A DNA stretch of 64,000 nt. Origin: Burhinus oedicnemus. Taxonomy: Eukaryota; Chordata; Aves; Charadriiformes; Burhinidae. The notes under the pieces were generated by a model that was not told where the DNA came from, did no database searches, and was given only the letters and a program-made list of their open reading frames with translations. Within the stretch, counting starts at the first letter, position 1, and each line of letters opens with the position of its first letter. The translations under genes were made by a program, and so were the position numbers. Shown in pieces: positions 1-12,303 of the stretch. The stretch covers positions 881,639 to 945,638 of the forward strand of contig VFFE01007486.1 in NCBI GenBank assembly GCA_008921705.1, written 5' to 3'.

Positions 1-3000
1 ATATTCTTTTTTGTGATTCAACATACTATGAGAGCTTTATTGCCTTTTGATAAGGTAATCATAAAGAAACACCCAATGCATCCTCTCTAATCTTGTGTCA
101 CTTGCCTGGGGGAGGAGCACACCATGATTTACAATCCACAAACCACATGAAGACTCGATGGATGGGAACCTTCCTTCCTGACACAAATAAAAGAATATTT
201 TACAATCCTATTTCCTCCAAAAGTGTTTTAAAGCCAGATATACTTAACATAAACAGGTTTGTTCCAGAAGCAAGCCTTCTTTTAATTGCTAAGGTTTTCT
301 TTTTATAGTTAAAAAGTGTAAATAGTTCATTTATGATATTGCTTACTCTTTCCCTCACTTTTGTTCACAGATCACTGCATTTCCCCTCTTCCTACTCTCC
401 TGTCCTCTCCTCTCACGAAGTACTCTCTCCCAGCCAAATAGGGCTAAATAACCTGTTCCATGCCAACCAACCCCTTTGGCGAGCATATTGTTGGCCTGTA
501 ATTTGTTCAAAAGTGGTGGATTGCTGAGGGCCTTTCAAGCAAGCTGCATGAAAATCTTCACAAATGAGCCTATGCCATTAGTAACAAGAGCCCTAAGGGA
601 GCCATTGTAGTGACTGAACGTATATTATGGATCTCTCTCTGTAATTTAATTCTGGAACTGGGAATCTTAGGTAGCTTATGAAGAGCTGAAGAACTGCCCC
701 ACCACCCCCGCCTCTCTTGCTCACACTCACACACAGAAGGAAATCAATGGGAGAAGTGTCCTTGCAGTACTGAATACAAATGCACATTGGCATTTATGAA
801 AACTTGTGCTCCCTGTGGGGATGAAGAATGTGGCTTAGAGGAAATTAGAACAGCCTGACACTGGTGCAGTCTCCCACCCCGCAATACAGGTCATGATTGA
901 CAGGGCCCTTGTAAATAGAGAATTCAAGAAGGAGGCGGCTTTTAAAATTACATATAAGATGATTGAAATGACATTTAAAATGCCAATTTAAGCAAGAATG
1001 CATTTTCTGAATTATTCACTTCATAATGTTCTTTTGCATCTCTGCTGCATTTCCAGGACATTCATTATAAGCCTTATCCAGTGCCTCATTTAAGGAAATC
1101 TGCGGAAGTGGAGTATTTAATACAGATAATGGATTTGCATATATAAGAACAGTCTCTCTACAAAGTACTGAATTGCACAACAAATTTACATTAATATTGG
1201 ATTAAATCTTTGCAGAATGCTTTTATATGTAAATATAGCTGCCATATAAAGCCAAGTGCACAGCTACAAGACAAAAGAGAAAATGTTATTCCATACACCT
1301 ATAGCACTAATCTGCAGAATTTCTCAATGTTGAAATTGCAGGCTTCCTAAACTATGAAATGATAGCAGAAGCAAATAAAAACTAGAAGAACAAATGAGAT
1401 AAATTCCAGCAAAGATGTCAGATATTTTGTGTGAGAAAGTTAATCTCTCCTGGACTGACAACATTTTTTGTTTGTGGTAATTATTGTCAGAGCTAATAAA
1501 ACCAATTTCGATTCATGGTAGAGATCAGTTACCTCATTCAGAAGAACAAAAAGAATTCTGCATCCACATTTACATAGAACACAATAAATCAATATCAAAT
1601 TTGCAGGGCATATGTTACAGATTTCATAGCAGTTATGCTTAAAAAAGTTGATTTTTTAACCTGGTGTGCAGAGATGCAGAATTCTAATGTATCTATCTCA
1701 GAGTATAGGTTTCTCTTCACTTGCCCCACTGAACAAGCACTTGCTTAGGGGAGGCAGTTTAGAACTATAGCAATATGGAAGCTAACAATTTTGTTTGGAA
1801 TAACTTGTATATTAGTAGAATTAGTAGAATGTTGTTGACTATAGTACCCCTTGATACAGTAGATGTTGGAAAGATTTTTTTCAAACTGGAACTCTGTTTC
1901 ATGCTGGAAGCACACAGCAACAGAAGCTCTACTTTCCAACACAGTGAGACTAAGAGGAGCCATGTCTTTCCCCTTGCAAAATTCATGTCTTTAGTTTTGT
2001 GTGTCATGGATGATGGGAAACAGTTCAGATTCAGGTAATTTTTGGTAATAAAGTTATTTGAAGGAATGACAACAAGTTGCAAAAAAAATGGTTGCAAAAT
2101 TTGAATGTAGCCCAAAAGAACACCCTCAGACCCACCATGTAGCTGGCTGGGCTTCACAGCATTTGGTCTGGTCCCTCAGTCCCTGTGATGTAATCTGGAC
2201 TGTAAGATCCTCCAGAGTTTCTTTCCTGACCTTCTCTCTCTTCTTTTTGATGTAGCTGGCATATTCGCCTGCATAGCTGCCTCTGCTGTGATTCCCCATA
2301 GCAAGCTGACACTTGCACAGTGTACAGAAAACAGAGAAAAGACACTGAAATGCGATGGGCCTGACAGCTTCACAAGGAACAGCCAAAGAGCATGATTGGA
2401 GAGGTTCTTGCCATCTACATCAGGCAAGCATTTTGGAAGCAAAGGCAAGGGGCAGACAGCAGCTGTCAGCTTATACACACAGACATTTGAGATTAGTAAC
2501 TCATTTGCTTGCTGTTTTCAGTTTAAAAGCTCTTCATGTCAAGTTTTGACAGTAGTTTTGAAAGTACTTTACAAACCACTTCTGTATTTCAGCCTTTTTA
2601 TCCTCCTCACTAGAGTGAATGGAAATATCTGATCCTTATAAAATAAACAAAGACACCAAGTAAAGTGATCCACTTAAGATATGCAAAGAGAGACTTCCCG
2701 CTAAGACAAGGTTAGCAAAATTCTCTCATGGTTAGTTGGAAGGACTTTTCACTTTAGCATGTGTCTTTTGACCAGGTTCAAGGCTGCTGTCTGCTATTAA
2801 GTCTAATCACTGACAACAGATCTAACATCAACCAAATATGTTATCTCTAGTATCTGGAAAAACCTAATTTTTTACTTGTTAATATTCCAAGATTTGTGAA
2901 TTCAATCCTATTTCATTATAAACATATCTAATTTGTGTCTAAATAAAATCACAACTATCTTATAGCAATATTTAGAATAATATATTAATAATAAGTAGAA

Positions 3001-4935
3001 GATTGTTATAACTATCGGTTTTACTATTATTCTTTCCTTGACTGTACTGTACACATTCTTCCTAGAGATTTCTACAGGCTGCTTTATAGATTAGTGTTTT
3101 AATATTAACTTTGTGACCAGAGGCCCAGATTAAGATCAGAGCTTTCTCATGACAGATACACTATGAAGACATCTGAAAATGTAATTCTTTTCTCAAAGGA
3201 AATGGTGTATAGACATAGGTAAGTAAGGAAGAAAAGAGTAATAATCAATTACACAGACATTACGTGCATTTTTTTCAGGTAATTGTATTTTTCAGATCAT
3301 AAAGTAAATATCAACTCTTTACTTTGTTCTTCTAGACTATGTTTATCAGCTGATATTTTTTTTCATGCATGAATCATCACTTTTCAGAATAAAAATAGAG
3401 CTTTTGCTTTATTTCTTATGGCATTTATCCAGCTACAACTTTCTAAGTGAAATTCAGTTCTGAGAAAAATAGCATTTGGTACATTGTGATGATCCTACAA
3501 ACAGCAGATTGGGAAGTGTAGACAAATTGTAAACCAAGAATTTACACTTTTTTTTCCAGTTGTTTGGGAGCAGGAGTCTGATTTTTACTTTTTATTGCAG
3601 GTAAATGGCGGGAAGTGCTAGAAAGGTTAGATCATGTACTTTCTGCTAACATTTATCCATGGAAAGAAAATTTGGGACGGGTACACATATTAACCAGCCC
3701 AGAACTGGTCTGAGGCAGGGAATAATCATTAAGGGGTGCTAAAAAGAGGAGAGAGATCTGGAAGTAATAGTTCTGGAATACTGCACTGTAGCTGAAGTCC
3801 TATGCATAACAAGACAGATGATATAATTGGACAGCACTAGAAAAAAGGAGCACATGGCAGCAGTTTGGGCAGAAGTGAAATCAGGGAGTGGAATGAAATT
3901 CCATAGAAATTGATCTAACAAAAACAATTTCTGGGTGTCAAATTGATGGGGTTGTGCAACTCCGTATACATACCAAAATATCAAGAAACAAGAAGAATAA
4001 AATCTAAAAGATAAGGGTGGTGGCAGAAGAGTATTCACAGTGTCACCCTGGATCTGACAGAAAGCGAGCATTTGGGCCAAGTGCTAAGTGAAAAGGGATT
4101 TGGAGCTGTGAGAAGGAAACTACTCCCTGTTTAAACCTAATCTAGTCTGGACTTAGAAAGATCTTTCTAAATAAACAGGAGTAGTTGACTTGAAAATCTT
4201 GTGTAACTGTCCCCAAAATGGCTCACTTTTTAACTTCCAATATCAAGAAGACATAAAAGGGCATGGAAGTAGCATAAAGTTACTTTTGTACTCAGTCATG
4301 CTTTTTGGGTTACTTCCCACTACAGTACAGTCTTGGGAATTACAGTACAAATTGTCATAGTTAGGTGCTAAAACACTTCAAGTTACAGCATATTATCACA
4401 TTATTTTGCTTGTGTTCTCAAGAAAGAATTATCCCTGTGCTCGCACTTCCCTACATTAAGAAATAAGATAACCTAAAAAGTCCTAAACTGTGTTCCTTTT
4501 AGGTCATTAAACAAATGCATCAGCTATTGGATAAATACTCTAACTTAATTTGCATTTGAAGTGCTTGGGCAAACTCTGTGAAACCTTGATCTATTCCATC
4601 TCATTGCTAGTTAAGATAGCAATTGTATGATATTTAGCCAAGACCCATAGATTTGCTTGGTAAGCTTTTTAGTCACATTTTAGTAACTGACTGTTCCATT
4701 GATTTTGTTGCCTTCTGTTTTCCTCTTCGGTGGCCGGTTTCTGAAAATTTTTCGACAGTCTGATGAATTCTTTTTCCTGCATTCTTTCCCTTATGCATCA
4801 TCTGGTGTACCTTTTCTGGTTTTAGCTCTTCCTTTTTTGCAGTAGAAGACAGAAATGTTCTATTTCCTGTCTTGTCTGAAACATGTGTACCCATTTTTCT
4901 TTTTTAAATTCTTTTGTAGAAAAAAATATTTTTGT
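1..4935. other. Unique AT-rich non-coding stretch
   Basis: No coding exon or clear transposon is visible. Open frames overlap on both strands around 1750-2640, the longest about 130 codons on the minus strand, but none has recognisable domains, a signal peptide or a consistent splice context. The part from about 880 to 1260 has octamer- and homeodomain-like AT words and is a weak candidate for conserved non-coding DNA. The words around 2540-2600 (AAAGTACTTTACAAAC) resemble the tail of ancient amniote SINE/LINE 3' ends, but too little survives to name a family. Confidence 0.6.
880..1260. promoter_or_regulatory. Candidate conserved non-coding element (weak)
   Basis: The stretch contains an octamer-type POU word (ATTTGCAT near 1132), several ATTA/TAAT homeodomain cores and no simple-repeat or transposon signature. 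This composition is typical of vertebrate developmental enhancers, but conservation cannot be judged from one sequence. It could equally be neutral AT-rich DNA. Confidence 0.2.
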
Positions 4936-5510
4936 AAGAACATAGAAATAACCACATTGACTCAGACCAAAGGCTAACCTACTATCCTGTACCTGACAGT
5001 GGCCAATTGCAAAGAAAGACCATGAGAACAAAGTGAACAAATACTGAGCACAGTTTACCTCCTCAGCTTCCAGAAATCAGTGTTTCAGGGAATTTCTGAG
5101 GAGAGATCATATCTGTATTATAGCCCATTACAGGTATTTTTTTATCTAGTGATTTGTGTAACCATTCATTTAATCCATCCAGATTTTATTAATGAGTTCC
5201 CTAGTTTAACTACCCAATTTGGTTTACTTTAAACCTACTAAGAAGTCTGATCTTCTGATGCCCTTTATTTCTTGAACTGTTCCCCTTCTTAATCTTCTCC
5301 ATGCTCCTCCCTATATTACAATCTGTTTCATATTCCCTTCAGCTATCTGTTGTTCAAACTAAAGATGATAGGTCAGGTAACCTTTCTTCTGATGGAGAGA
5401 GATTAAACCAGTCCCATCACTTGATTACCTTTGCTGTCTTTCCTTTCATCTTTTGCACCTTTTTGAATTGGGAGAACTATATTTCCACTGTATTGAGGAT
5501 GTTTGAATGC
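4936..5510 (-). mobile_element. Ancient CR1 LINE 3' fragment
   Basis: Starting at AAGAACATAG (4936), the sequence follows in order the 3' end of old sauropsid CR1 LINEs as they read on the opposite strand. Landmarks are the 'GACTCAGACCAAAGGCTAAC' block (about 4960), 'GACAGTGGCCAATTG' (about 4996), a pyrimidine-rich middle, the 'TTTAAACCTACTA' block (about 5230) and 'CTGTATTGAGGATG' (about 5489). These correspond to the UTR and the C-terminal reverse-transcriptase region of such elements. Divergence is high with many small indels, so no reading frame survives. The heavy decay suggests an insertion much older than the other CR1 copies here, apart from the one at 39.2-40.7 kb. The internal 5' break is approximate. 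Confidence 0.75.
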
Positions 5511-8500
5511 ATATGCTACAGTTATGTTTTCAGTTTTGTTCTCAAATCTTTCCTTATTAATCCATAATGTATTCTACATTCTTTTTTTTCTTTTTTTTTT
5601 AAAAAAAACTACTAATGAACACTAAGAGGAATAAAAGATATCTTTCTGGTGTGTAAATCAGTAAGTGGAAACAACGAACTGTAGACAGAAATGGATTTTT
5701 TTCCATGTCCACTCTTTTCAACAAATTTACATTGGTTTTAAGTGTACTTTCGTTGTCTGGTATCTTTCACAGTACAAGTTGTAGGAAGTTAAACCTTCTG
5801 TTAATGTTTGAACTGATTGAAAAGCCAGTTGGAAGGAAAGGAGGGACAGAATCTTTGCTACCTGTGCAGGGTTCTTGAATCAAGACCTAAAGTAGCAGTC
5901 ATAAAATATATCTAGACTGACAGAAAATATGAAGTGAAAGATCCCTTTAGATCTGGACCAGATCTTTAGTACATTCATCTGAATATCTCAAGTAAAGTTC
6001 ATGCTCAGACTTAGTCAACACAGGATCAAACTTTTTGTCCTTACACCATAAAATTAGTAGTCACACTACCAGTATTTCCTCCCTCTTCTGTGATTTTTAT
6101 CTAAGTTCTTGTCAGATATACCCACAGTCTATAATGAAAGCAGCAGATACTCGACATCCTTGAAAATCCATGCCATAATGTACCTAATATATGTCTCTTT
6201 TCTAAAAGCTATCAACATTATTGTTAATGACTTCTTCCCCACAGTTTTTTCTTAAGCTTTTTTGTGCCTTTTTGACACAGACCTAAACAGCTCAAGTTTG
6301 GCATTCATTTGCCAGACTTCACGGGAAGCTGGTCCCATTTCATGCTCAGTGTCTGGCTGAGAAACGTAGCTGAAGTGTTGAAATAAAATGCAGAAGTTAT
6401 TATATCTCTATTTGGCCTAATCTGAAACTAGAGGTAGTAGAAATATTAAAAAAAAAATAAAAAATCCAATTCTTCCAAAATATGTGATGCATTTTTGCAT
6501 TTTCAAAGACCATATAAACTCTGGATAAGCCTTTTGAATAAATATTACAAATTTTGATACTGAAAAATTTAAAAGGATTATCAATAATGCATTCAGAAAT
6601 CAAAGCAAACAACAAAATAACCTTCTTAAATGATATGAACATTTTCAAAAGGCTAAACTGTTGTTTAAGCCACAGATTACTAAGTGGGATGATCTGGAGT
6701 CAGAAGATCACAGAAAGAGATTCTACCTCCATAGTTTCATGCATACAGAAATGCAGTAAAGTGCAACACAGTGTCGTCCAAAGATGTAAGAAGATGCACT
6801 CTAATTGTTCCAGGGCATCCATCTCATTTTAGATTTCTCCAGGGCCCACTTCCAAATAGTGTCTTTTGTTCATACTGTTTTGTGCTGTTTATCTTTGTTT
6901 TGTCTCTGAAACATGTTATTAGAACCCATATAAAAGCTACTGAAATCACTGGGACTACAAATGACTTGGAATCAGACCCTTATTTTCTAATACAAAAATC
7001 AGATATTCGACCATAACCACGCTACATGAAGCTGAGGCTGACTCGACTCATTCTGCAGCACTCCACTTCCACAAGTCAGATTCAACATGTGGGTAAATAG
7101 GACTGCCATAATGAATACAAAAGGTGATAGAAAAAAATTGCAGCATTGGCAAAGTTAAGCCAAGACTAGGGTATATTTTTATATACATAAGGAGTAGCTA
7201 CTGAACTGCTGCAAGAAATGGCTGCAACCCAACAATACTGAAAAAGTTACTGTATTAAGGAACATACGATCAACATTCATTTTTTAAAGTTAAATTCTGA
7301 TTGGCACCTCTTGGCTAGCTTCACTGCCACCGATTGATTTCAAATAAAGCAACAACCTAAAAATACCATTCTTTCATTTTCTTTCCAAGCAATTTGTTCC
7401 TTGCTGCTCAAACTTCTACACTGTAGCTCTGCCAGATCTTTCCACAGGTTTCTGAATCTCAGAAGAGTTTCTTAATTCTCAGCTAATCTTGCCTACATGT
7501 CTCCCAGGTGTTGTAGCCTCATTTATCTTCCTTTTCACTGAAGCAGTGCAACCAGGAACTGTCACACCCACCAATAAATCTAGCCATAATTATGTTAAAA
7601 AAACTGGAACATAACTTCGTGCCTAGGAAGATTCTTGGTCCTTTCCTTTTCATTATTTTTTCTCCCCACTCCTCTTTCTGCTAACTTCTCTCCCTTTGGA
7701 AAAATTACTGACAAGAATCTCCAGAAAATGTTATGAAGATGAGCAACATGTCATTTCTCCCTCAAAACCCACAGATCTCTCAAAAGGTTTGCAATGAAGT
7801 TTAAACCTACTTATGCCTGTGATTAGAAATTAGAGATTAATAAGGATTGACATGAACATTTCACAAAGAATCTGTAATTATAGCTGCACAAATGAACAGG
7901 GGGAAAATACAAAGGAACTATGATGCCATTCAGACCTCTCCTTTTTTATAAAATTAATGAAATGTTTCCAATTTCATTTTCTGGGGCTAATCAGAAAAGT
8001 ATTCTGCTGGAAAAAAAACAACTGATGGCAAATATGCAGGATTTCTAATACAATATTTACATTTTGACAGTCACACATTCTCCATTCTGATTGCATTTTT
8101 TTTTCTTTTTATATAGTTTGGGTCAAAAGGAGATGTTATTAAACATGAAAAGGCAAAAATGTATGAACAATAGCTACTTAATCAATGCAATTCATTAAGT
8201 GAACAGAGGCAGAAGCAACCTTGATAAGTCTGTTATATAGATACAGAGGACAACTTTATATAATGTATATATAAGACATAAGTAACTTTTTATTTCTGGA
8301 TATATCTTCATATTCATTGTCCTCCACAAGACTTCCATGAGACTTTCATTCAGCTATAGTTGCTTGACCTCACACATTTACCACAGAGTATCCAGGTAGT
8401 AAACTTCAATGTGAATACAAATGATCCTTTACATCCCTGTCCCCATCTGTCCATTGACTGCAAGGATAAGATGCCAACGAGGATCAGCAATAATACATAG

Positions 8501-10493
8501 CATTTTTCCTTTACACCCACTGATTTCAAAGTGAATTACAAAAGAACAAGGAAGGTGAAACCAGGCAAAGCTACTCGCATTATTTGCTCTAAGCCTCACT
8601 GTCTGTAATTGGGTAAATATGGTTACAGCCTAAGAACTGCTCTCATGATCAGGCTCACATGATTCCAGCTGACTGCATACCTGCTACCGATTGGAGTAGA
8701 AATCAGTGTGAACCATTGAGTCCTGATCCTGGGTTTCTTGACCTGGAGAGACAGATGGCTTGCATCAGTTTAGACATAACATGGTAGCTAATGCGTAGAT
8801 GATGCAGAAACCTGGTTATTTGACTGAACAATGATCTCAATAGAATCAATTGAAGGCTCCCAACATAGTCTTCAAACTCTGAACTCTGTTTAGAAAAGCA
8901 TTTTTCAAAAAGTAAAAATACCCATCCTGAGCCATGTTAAAAGCCTATCTAAGCCTACTTCAGATGAAAAAGAATCCCAAAACCCCACCCGCCAAAAAAA
9001 CCCCAAACCTAATACTGGAATAATTGCTTTTGGATGTTGGAAGCCTTCACATTCATATGATTTTTTAAATCACAAACCAGGTGATACCCTGATACTCCAA
9101 ATAATCTGTTATACATAGAATATAGGGACCTCATCTGAAAAATAGAGGGATTCAAACAAAATCCACCAAATGGCTCAAGATTATTTATGGTTTTGTGTAT
9201 CTGGCAACAACTGCTATAGAAACTGTAAACAGAAATTATATGATCTTTAATGAAGGCTCTCTTATCCTTTGGAAAACTGTTGTGTAGACAGGTACAGATA
9301 CACTTGATCAGTCTTTGAGAGCATGTCTGCCTGATGTTCTATGCAGTGAATGACAATTTTATCACTGATAGCAGCAGGTATTCAAACAGGTTCACACAGG
9401 AGACAGAGAGAGAATTACATGCACTTTAAGAAGCTTCAGCATTGCATCTATAGCACTTTATAGGACTTTTTTTTTTTACTGATTAAATGGAAATAACTAT
9501 CATTTACAATAAACTGACATTCATGCATTCTATTTTGTATGCACTAGGTAATAACTACCTTTAAAAATTATTATGATCTTCTTTAATACCTTTAAAAGAC
9601 TGCCATTTTCAGATTTTGTTTTGTTTTGTTAACTCATTTTTATGGACACCTATAAAAAGAATTGTGGTTGGAAAATACAACTTGAAATCACTGGAGTATT
9701 TGAGTAGTGATAAAAATTTACTGCTGGGTACCCAACCATCTATACTGCTTACTGCAGGCCACTGAAATTAATAATGTAATGGCTTATGGTTAATAAAGTA
9801 TTGGTACTGTTAAGAGACAAATTACTGCCAAAAGAAAAGTGATTTGTTTTACAAACATAGCTCATGTAATAGTTTACATATTAGGTAAGGCAAAAACCTA
9901 TTCAGTGCCAAAAGACTTCCACCTTAATATATTTTCTCCCTCAGGACAATTGTGATGTATTTTCAGCAATTCCTACATGGCTTTTTCAAATTAATACACC
10001 ATTTTTATTATTTTTATAGTGCCAGAGGGAATTACTTCTTATTTTGATTGTACATATTTATTAAACCAGCTTTTTTTAATATTTATGAGAATTATCTTCT
10101 TGATAGCATAGCACAATCTCTAACCAAAGTTAAAGATTAGGCATCCTCCTTGGCTGTATTATATCTTTTCTCCCTTCTTCTTAAGGTTTTTCTTCTTCCT
10201 TGTTTCCTTCACATTTCTTCAGCTCTACTGATACAGACCACAAGTATGTCTTCTGTGGCACAAGTTTATGTTGTCTGACCAGTCCGGACATAATTACTCC
10301 AAGGTATACAGACATACATTTCTACGGTTTCTTATAATTCTTTCTTCTTCCAATTCTCTTTTGCACTTTGAGGATGTTGGCCTCTCTGTAGCTGTGACAT
10401 CTCCTCACAGCCTCATAACTGCTTTTTTTCGCTGTTTCGTGGTACGTAATATGAAGACACATTCCATTACTCAACTTTTCATTCAAGAGCAAG
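5511..10493. other. Unique AT-rich non-coding stretch
   Basis: There are no recognisable exons or young transposons. A T-run followed by an A-run lies at about 5581-5608. Around 8495-8640 the phrase 'ATTTCAAAGTGAATTACAAAAG' and what follows faintly recalls the 3' tail of ancient SINE/L3-type repeats, but this is weak. The section 7800-8000 is free of simple repeats and carries several ATTA/TAAT cores. Nothing else stands out. Confidence 0.55.
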
Positions 10494-10498
10494 AGATC
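10494..10498. repeat. Left target-site duplication of solo LTR
   Basis: AGATC lies directly before the LTR start and is repeated directly after its end at 11629-11633. A 5-bp duplication is usual for ERVL-type integrations. The match can be read as 6 bp (AGATCT) if the LTR is taken to start one base later, which would suit a beta-retrovirus-like integrase, so the length does not settle the class. Confidence 0.8.
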
Positions 10499-10829
10499 TA
10501 TATTGGGTTTGCATGGCAAGGTTTTGGTAGTGGGGGGGCTACAGGGGTGGCTTCTGTGAGAAACTGCTAGAAGCTTCCCCCATCTCTGACACAGCCAAAG
10601 CCAGCCAGCTTGAAGACAAACCCACCACTGGCCGACGCTGAGCCCATCAGCACCAGTGGTCGCCCGTCTGTGATAACATATTTAAGAAGGGGAAAAAAAA
10701 AAAAGCCCTGAGTGGTATCAACCAGAACAGAGGAGTGAGAATATGTGAGAGCAACAACTCTGCAGACATCAAGGTCAGTGAAGAAGGAGGAGGAGGAGAT
10801 GTTCCAGGTGCAGGAGCAGAGATTCCCTT

Positions 10830-11230
10830 GCAGCTCATGGTGAAGACCATAGTGAGGCAGGCTGTCCCCCTGCAACCCATGAAGGTCTATCATGGAGAAG
10901 ATATCCACCTGCAGCCCATGGAGGACTCCACACCAGAGTAGGTGGATGCCCAAAGGAGGCTGTGACTTCATGGAGAGCCTGCACCGGAACAGGCTCCTGG
11001 CAGGACTTGTCGACCTGTGGAGAGAGGAGCCCACGCAAGGCCAGCTTGCAGGACTTGTGACCCTATGGGGGACTCATGCTGGAGCAGTCTGTTCCTGAGG
11101 AACTGCACCCTGTAGAAGGGACCCACGCTGGAGCAGTTTGTGAAGAACTGTAACCTGTGGGAAGGACTCACATTGGAGAAGTTAATGGAGAACTGTCTCC
11201 AGTGGGAGAGACCCCCCTCTGGAGCAAGGG
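10830..11230 (+). repeat. Degenerate 45-49-bp tandem repeat inside the LTR
   Basis: The word GGAGCAG or a close variant recurs at 11081, 11130, 11175 and 11221 (spacings 49, 45 and 46 bp). Each copy is followed by a 'gaactg...gtgggaaggac' type segment. Earlier units from about 10830 show the same 'CTGCA(A/G)CCCATG(A/G)AGG' motif in more divergent form. Similar arrays occur in other copies of this LTR type as I recall them, so the array probably belongs to the family rather than arising at this locus. Confidence 0.7.
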
Positions 11231-11439
11231 AAGAGCATGAGGAGTCCTCCCCCTGAGGAGGAAGGAGTGGCAGAAAGAACGTGTGATGAAATGACCACAA
11301 TCCCTGTTCCCTGTCCCCCTGCTCCACCTGGGGGGAGGAGGTAGAGAAACTGGGAGCCCAGGAAGAAGGGACAGGTGAGGGGAAGGTGTTTAAAGATTTG
11401 GTTTTATTTCTCATTACCCTACTCTGACTTCTAATTGGC

Positions 11440-11445
11440 AATAAA
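11440..11445 (+). terminator. LTR polyadenylation signal AATAAA
   Basis: AATAAA lies about 190 bp before the 3' end of the LTR, in the position expected for the R region. Whether it is still used is unknown. Confidence 0.5.
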
Positions 11446-11628
11446 TTAAATTAATTTCCCAGAATCAAGTCTGTTTTGCCCATGACAGTAATTGGTGAAC
11501 AATCTCTCCCTGTCTAGCTCAAACCACTAGCCTGTCATTATATTTTCTGTCCCCTGTGCAGCTGAGGACGGGAGTGATAGAGTAGCTTTGGTGGGCACCT
11601 GGCATCCAGCCCGGGTCAACCCACCACA

Positions 11629-11633
11629 AGATC
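11629..11633. repeat. Right target-site duplication of solo LTR
   Basis: AGATC follows the terminal CA of the LTR directly and matches 10494-10498 exactly. Confidence 0.8.
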
Positions 11634-11789
11634 TTATTTGGACAGTGGCAGGATGAGAGAAACACCTTTCTCTTTCTGGGCATGTAAGCACACAATCCAT
11701 TCCATACATACCCTCTAGAGTGGACAGAAACTGTTTTGGCCTATTACACATTTTGCCGGTCATTTTGTTAAAATGGAGCTAACTGGATA

Positions 11790-12260
11790 AACTCTCTTCT
11801 ATTGGTGTAACCGCCACGGCCCTGAGGGTACTTCCAGACCTCACTGTCCCTGCCTGGGCTCCCCCGGGGCCTCCCCCAGCCCTCTGCCCATGGCCCAGGA
11901 CCCCATGTCAGCCCCCCGGGGCCCTCTGTCCCTGCCCCACTGACACTGCAGCAGAGCCCGTCTCCAGGTCCCCAAGGGCCTGTCCAGCCATGGGCCCTGC
12001 CAAGCCAGGCCCACCTCTTGACCCACATCCCAGACTGGACGAGTCCCAGCCTGTCCCCAGGGAGGTGCCTGATGCCAGGGCTTCAGCTACCCCCTGTGCT
12101 CCCCTAGCTGTCCTGTGTCCTGGATGGGGCAGTGGGATGGGACAGGCTGTCAGGCCCTGCCCTATTACCCCTGGGGGGACCCCCACGGTCCCCACTCCTC
12201 ACCCCCAGGGAGCAGCTGGTCCCCACTGCATCCTGACAGTAAAGTGGGACTAGAAATCTT
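11790..12260. other. C-rich, CpG-poor block of unknown origin
   Basis: By eye about two-thirds G+C with strong C bias on the plus strand, in otherwise AT-rich DNA. Only about seven CpG dinucleotides are present, so this is not an intact CpG-island promoter. Open frames on both strands are rich in G, P and A, as expected from composition, and show no domain. It lies between the solo LTR and a CR1 3' end. It may be a degraded GC-rich repeat, for example the 5' part of a LINE or an unlisted LTR, or captured sequence from a GC-rich region. I do not recognise it. Confidence 0.45.
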
Positions 12261-12303
12261 CTGTAGCAATGGCTTCATCTCAACTCCTTTACTACAAACT
12301 ACA

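Larger units (their letters stand above)
10499..11628 (+). mobile_element. Solo LTR of an avian endogenous retrovirus (about 1.13 kb)
   Basis: The block is sharply more GC-rich than its flanks and is bounded by a perfect 5-bp duplication (AGATC). It begins TATATTGGG, where the family normally starts TG, so the first dinucleotide seems mutated, and it ends in the canonical CA. The sequence matches from memory a long LTR type that is abundant in many bird genomes. A polyadenylation signal AATAAA is at 11440-11445. Between about 10830 and 11230 there is a degenerate tandem repeat. No gag, pol or env sequence and no second LTR are present, so this is a recombination-derived solo LTR. Open frames of about 155 codons on the opposite strand are by-products of its GC content. 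A short A-run lies at about 10691-10704. The class is uncertain (ERVL or ERVK). Confidence 0.85.

Noticed and set aside
1745..2632. Cluster of overlapping frames on both strands suggesting an exon
   Set aside because: Frames overlap in all directions, none shows a recognisable domain, and splice-like AG/GT sites are no more ordered than expected by chance.
8495..8640. Possible ancient SINE/L3 tail
   Set aside because: Only one block (TTTCAAAGTG..TTACAAA) resembles such tails, which is insufficient for a call.
10268..10570. 100-codon plus-strand frame
   Set aside because: It crosses the left boundary and target-site duplication of the LTR, so it joins unrelated sequence by chance.
10567..11441. 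Open frames of about 155-157 codons on the minus strand
   Set aside because: They lie antisense inside the GC-rich LTR with its tandem array. GC-rich DNA has few stops, and the predicted peptides show no retroviral or cellular domain.
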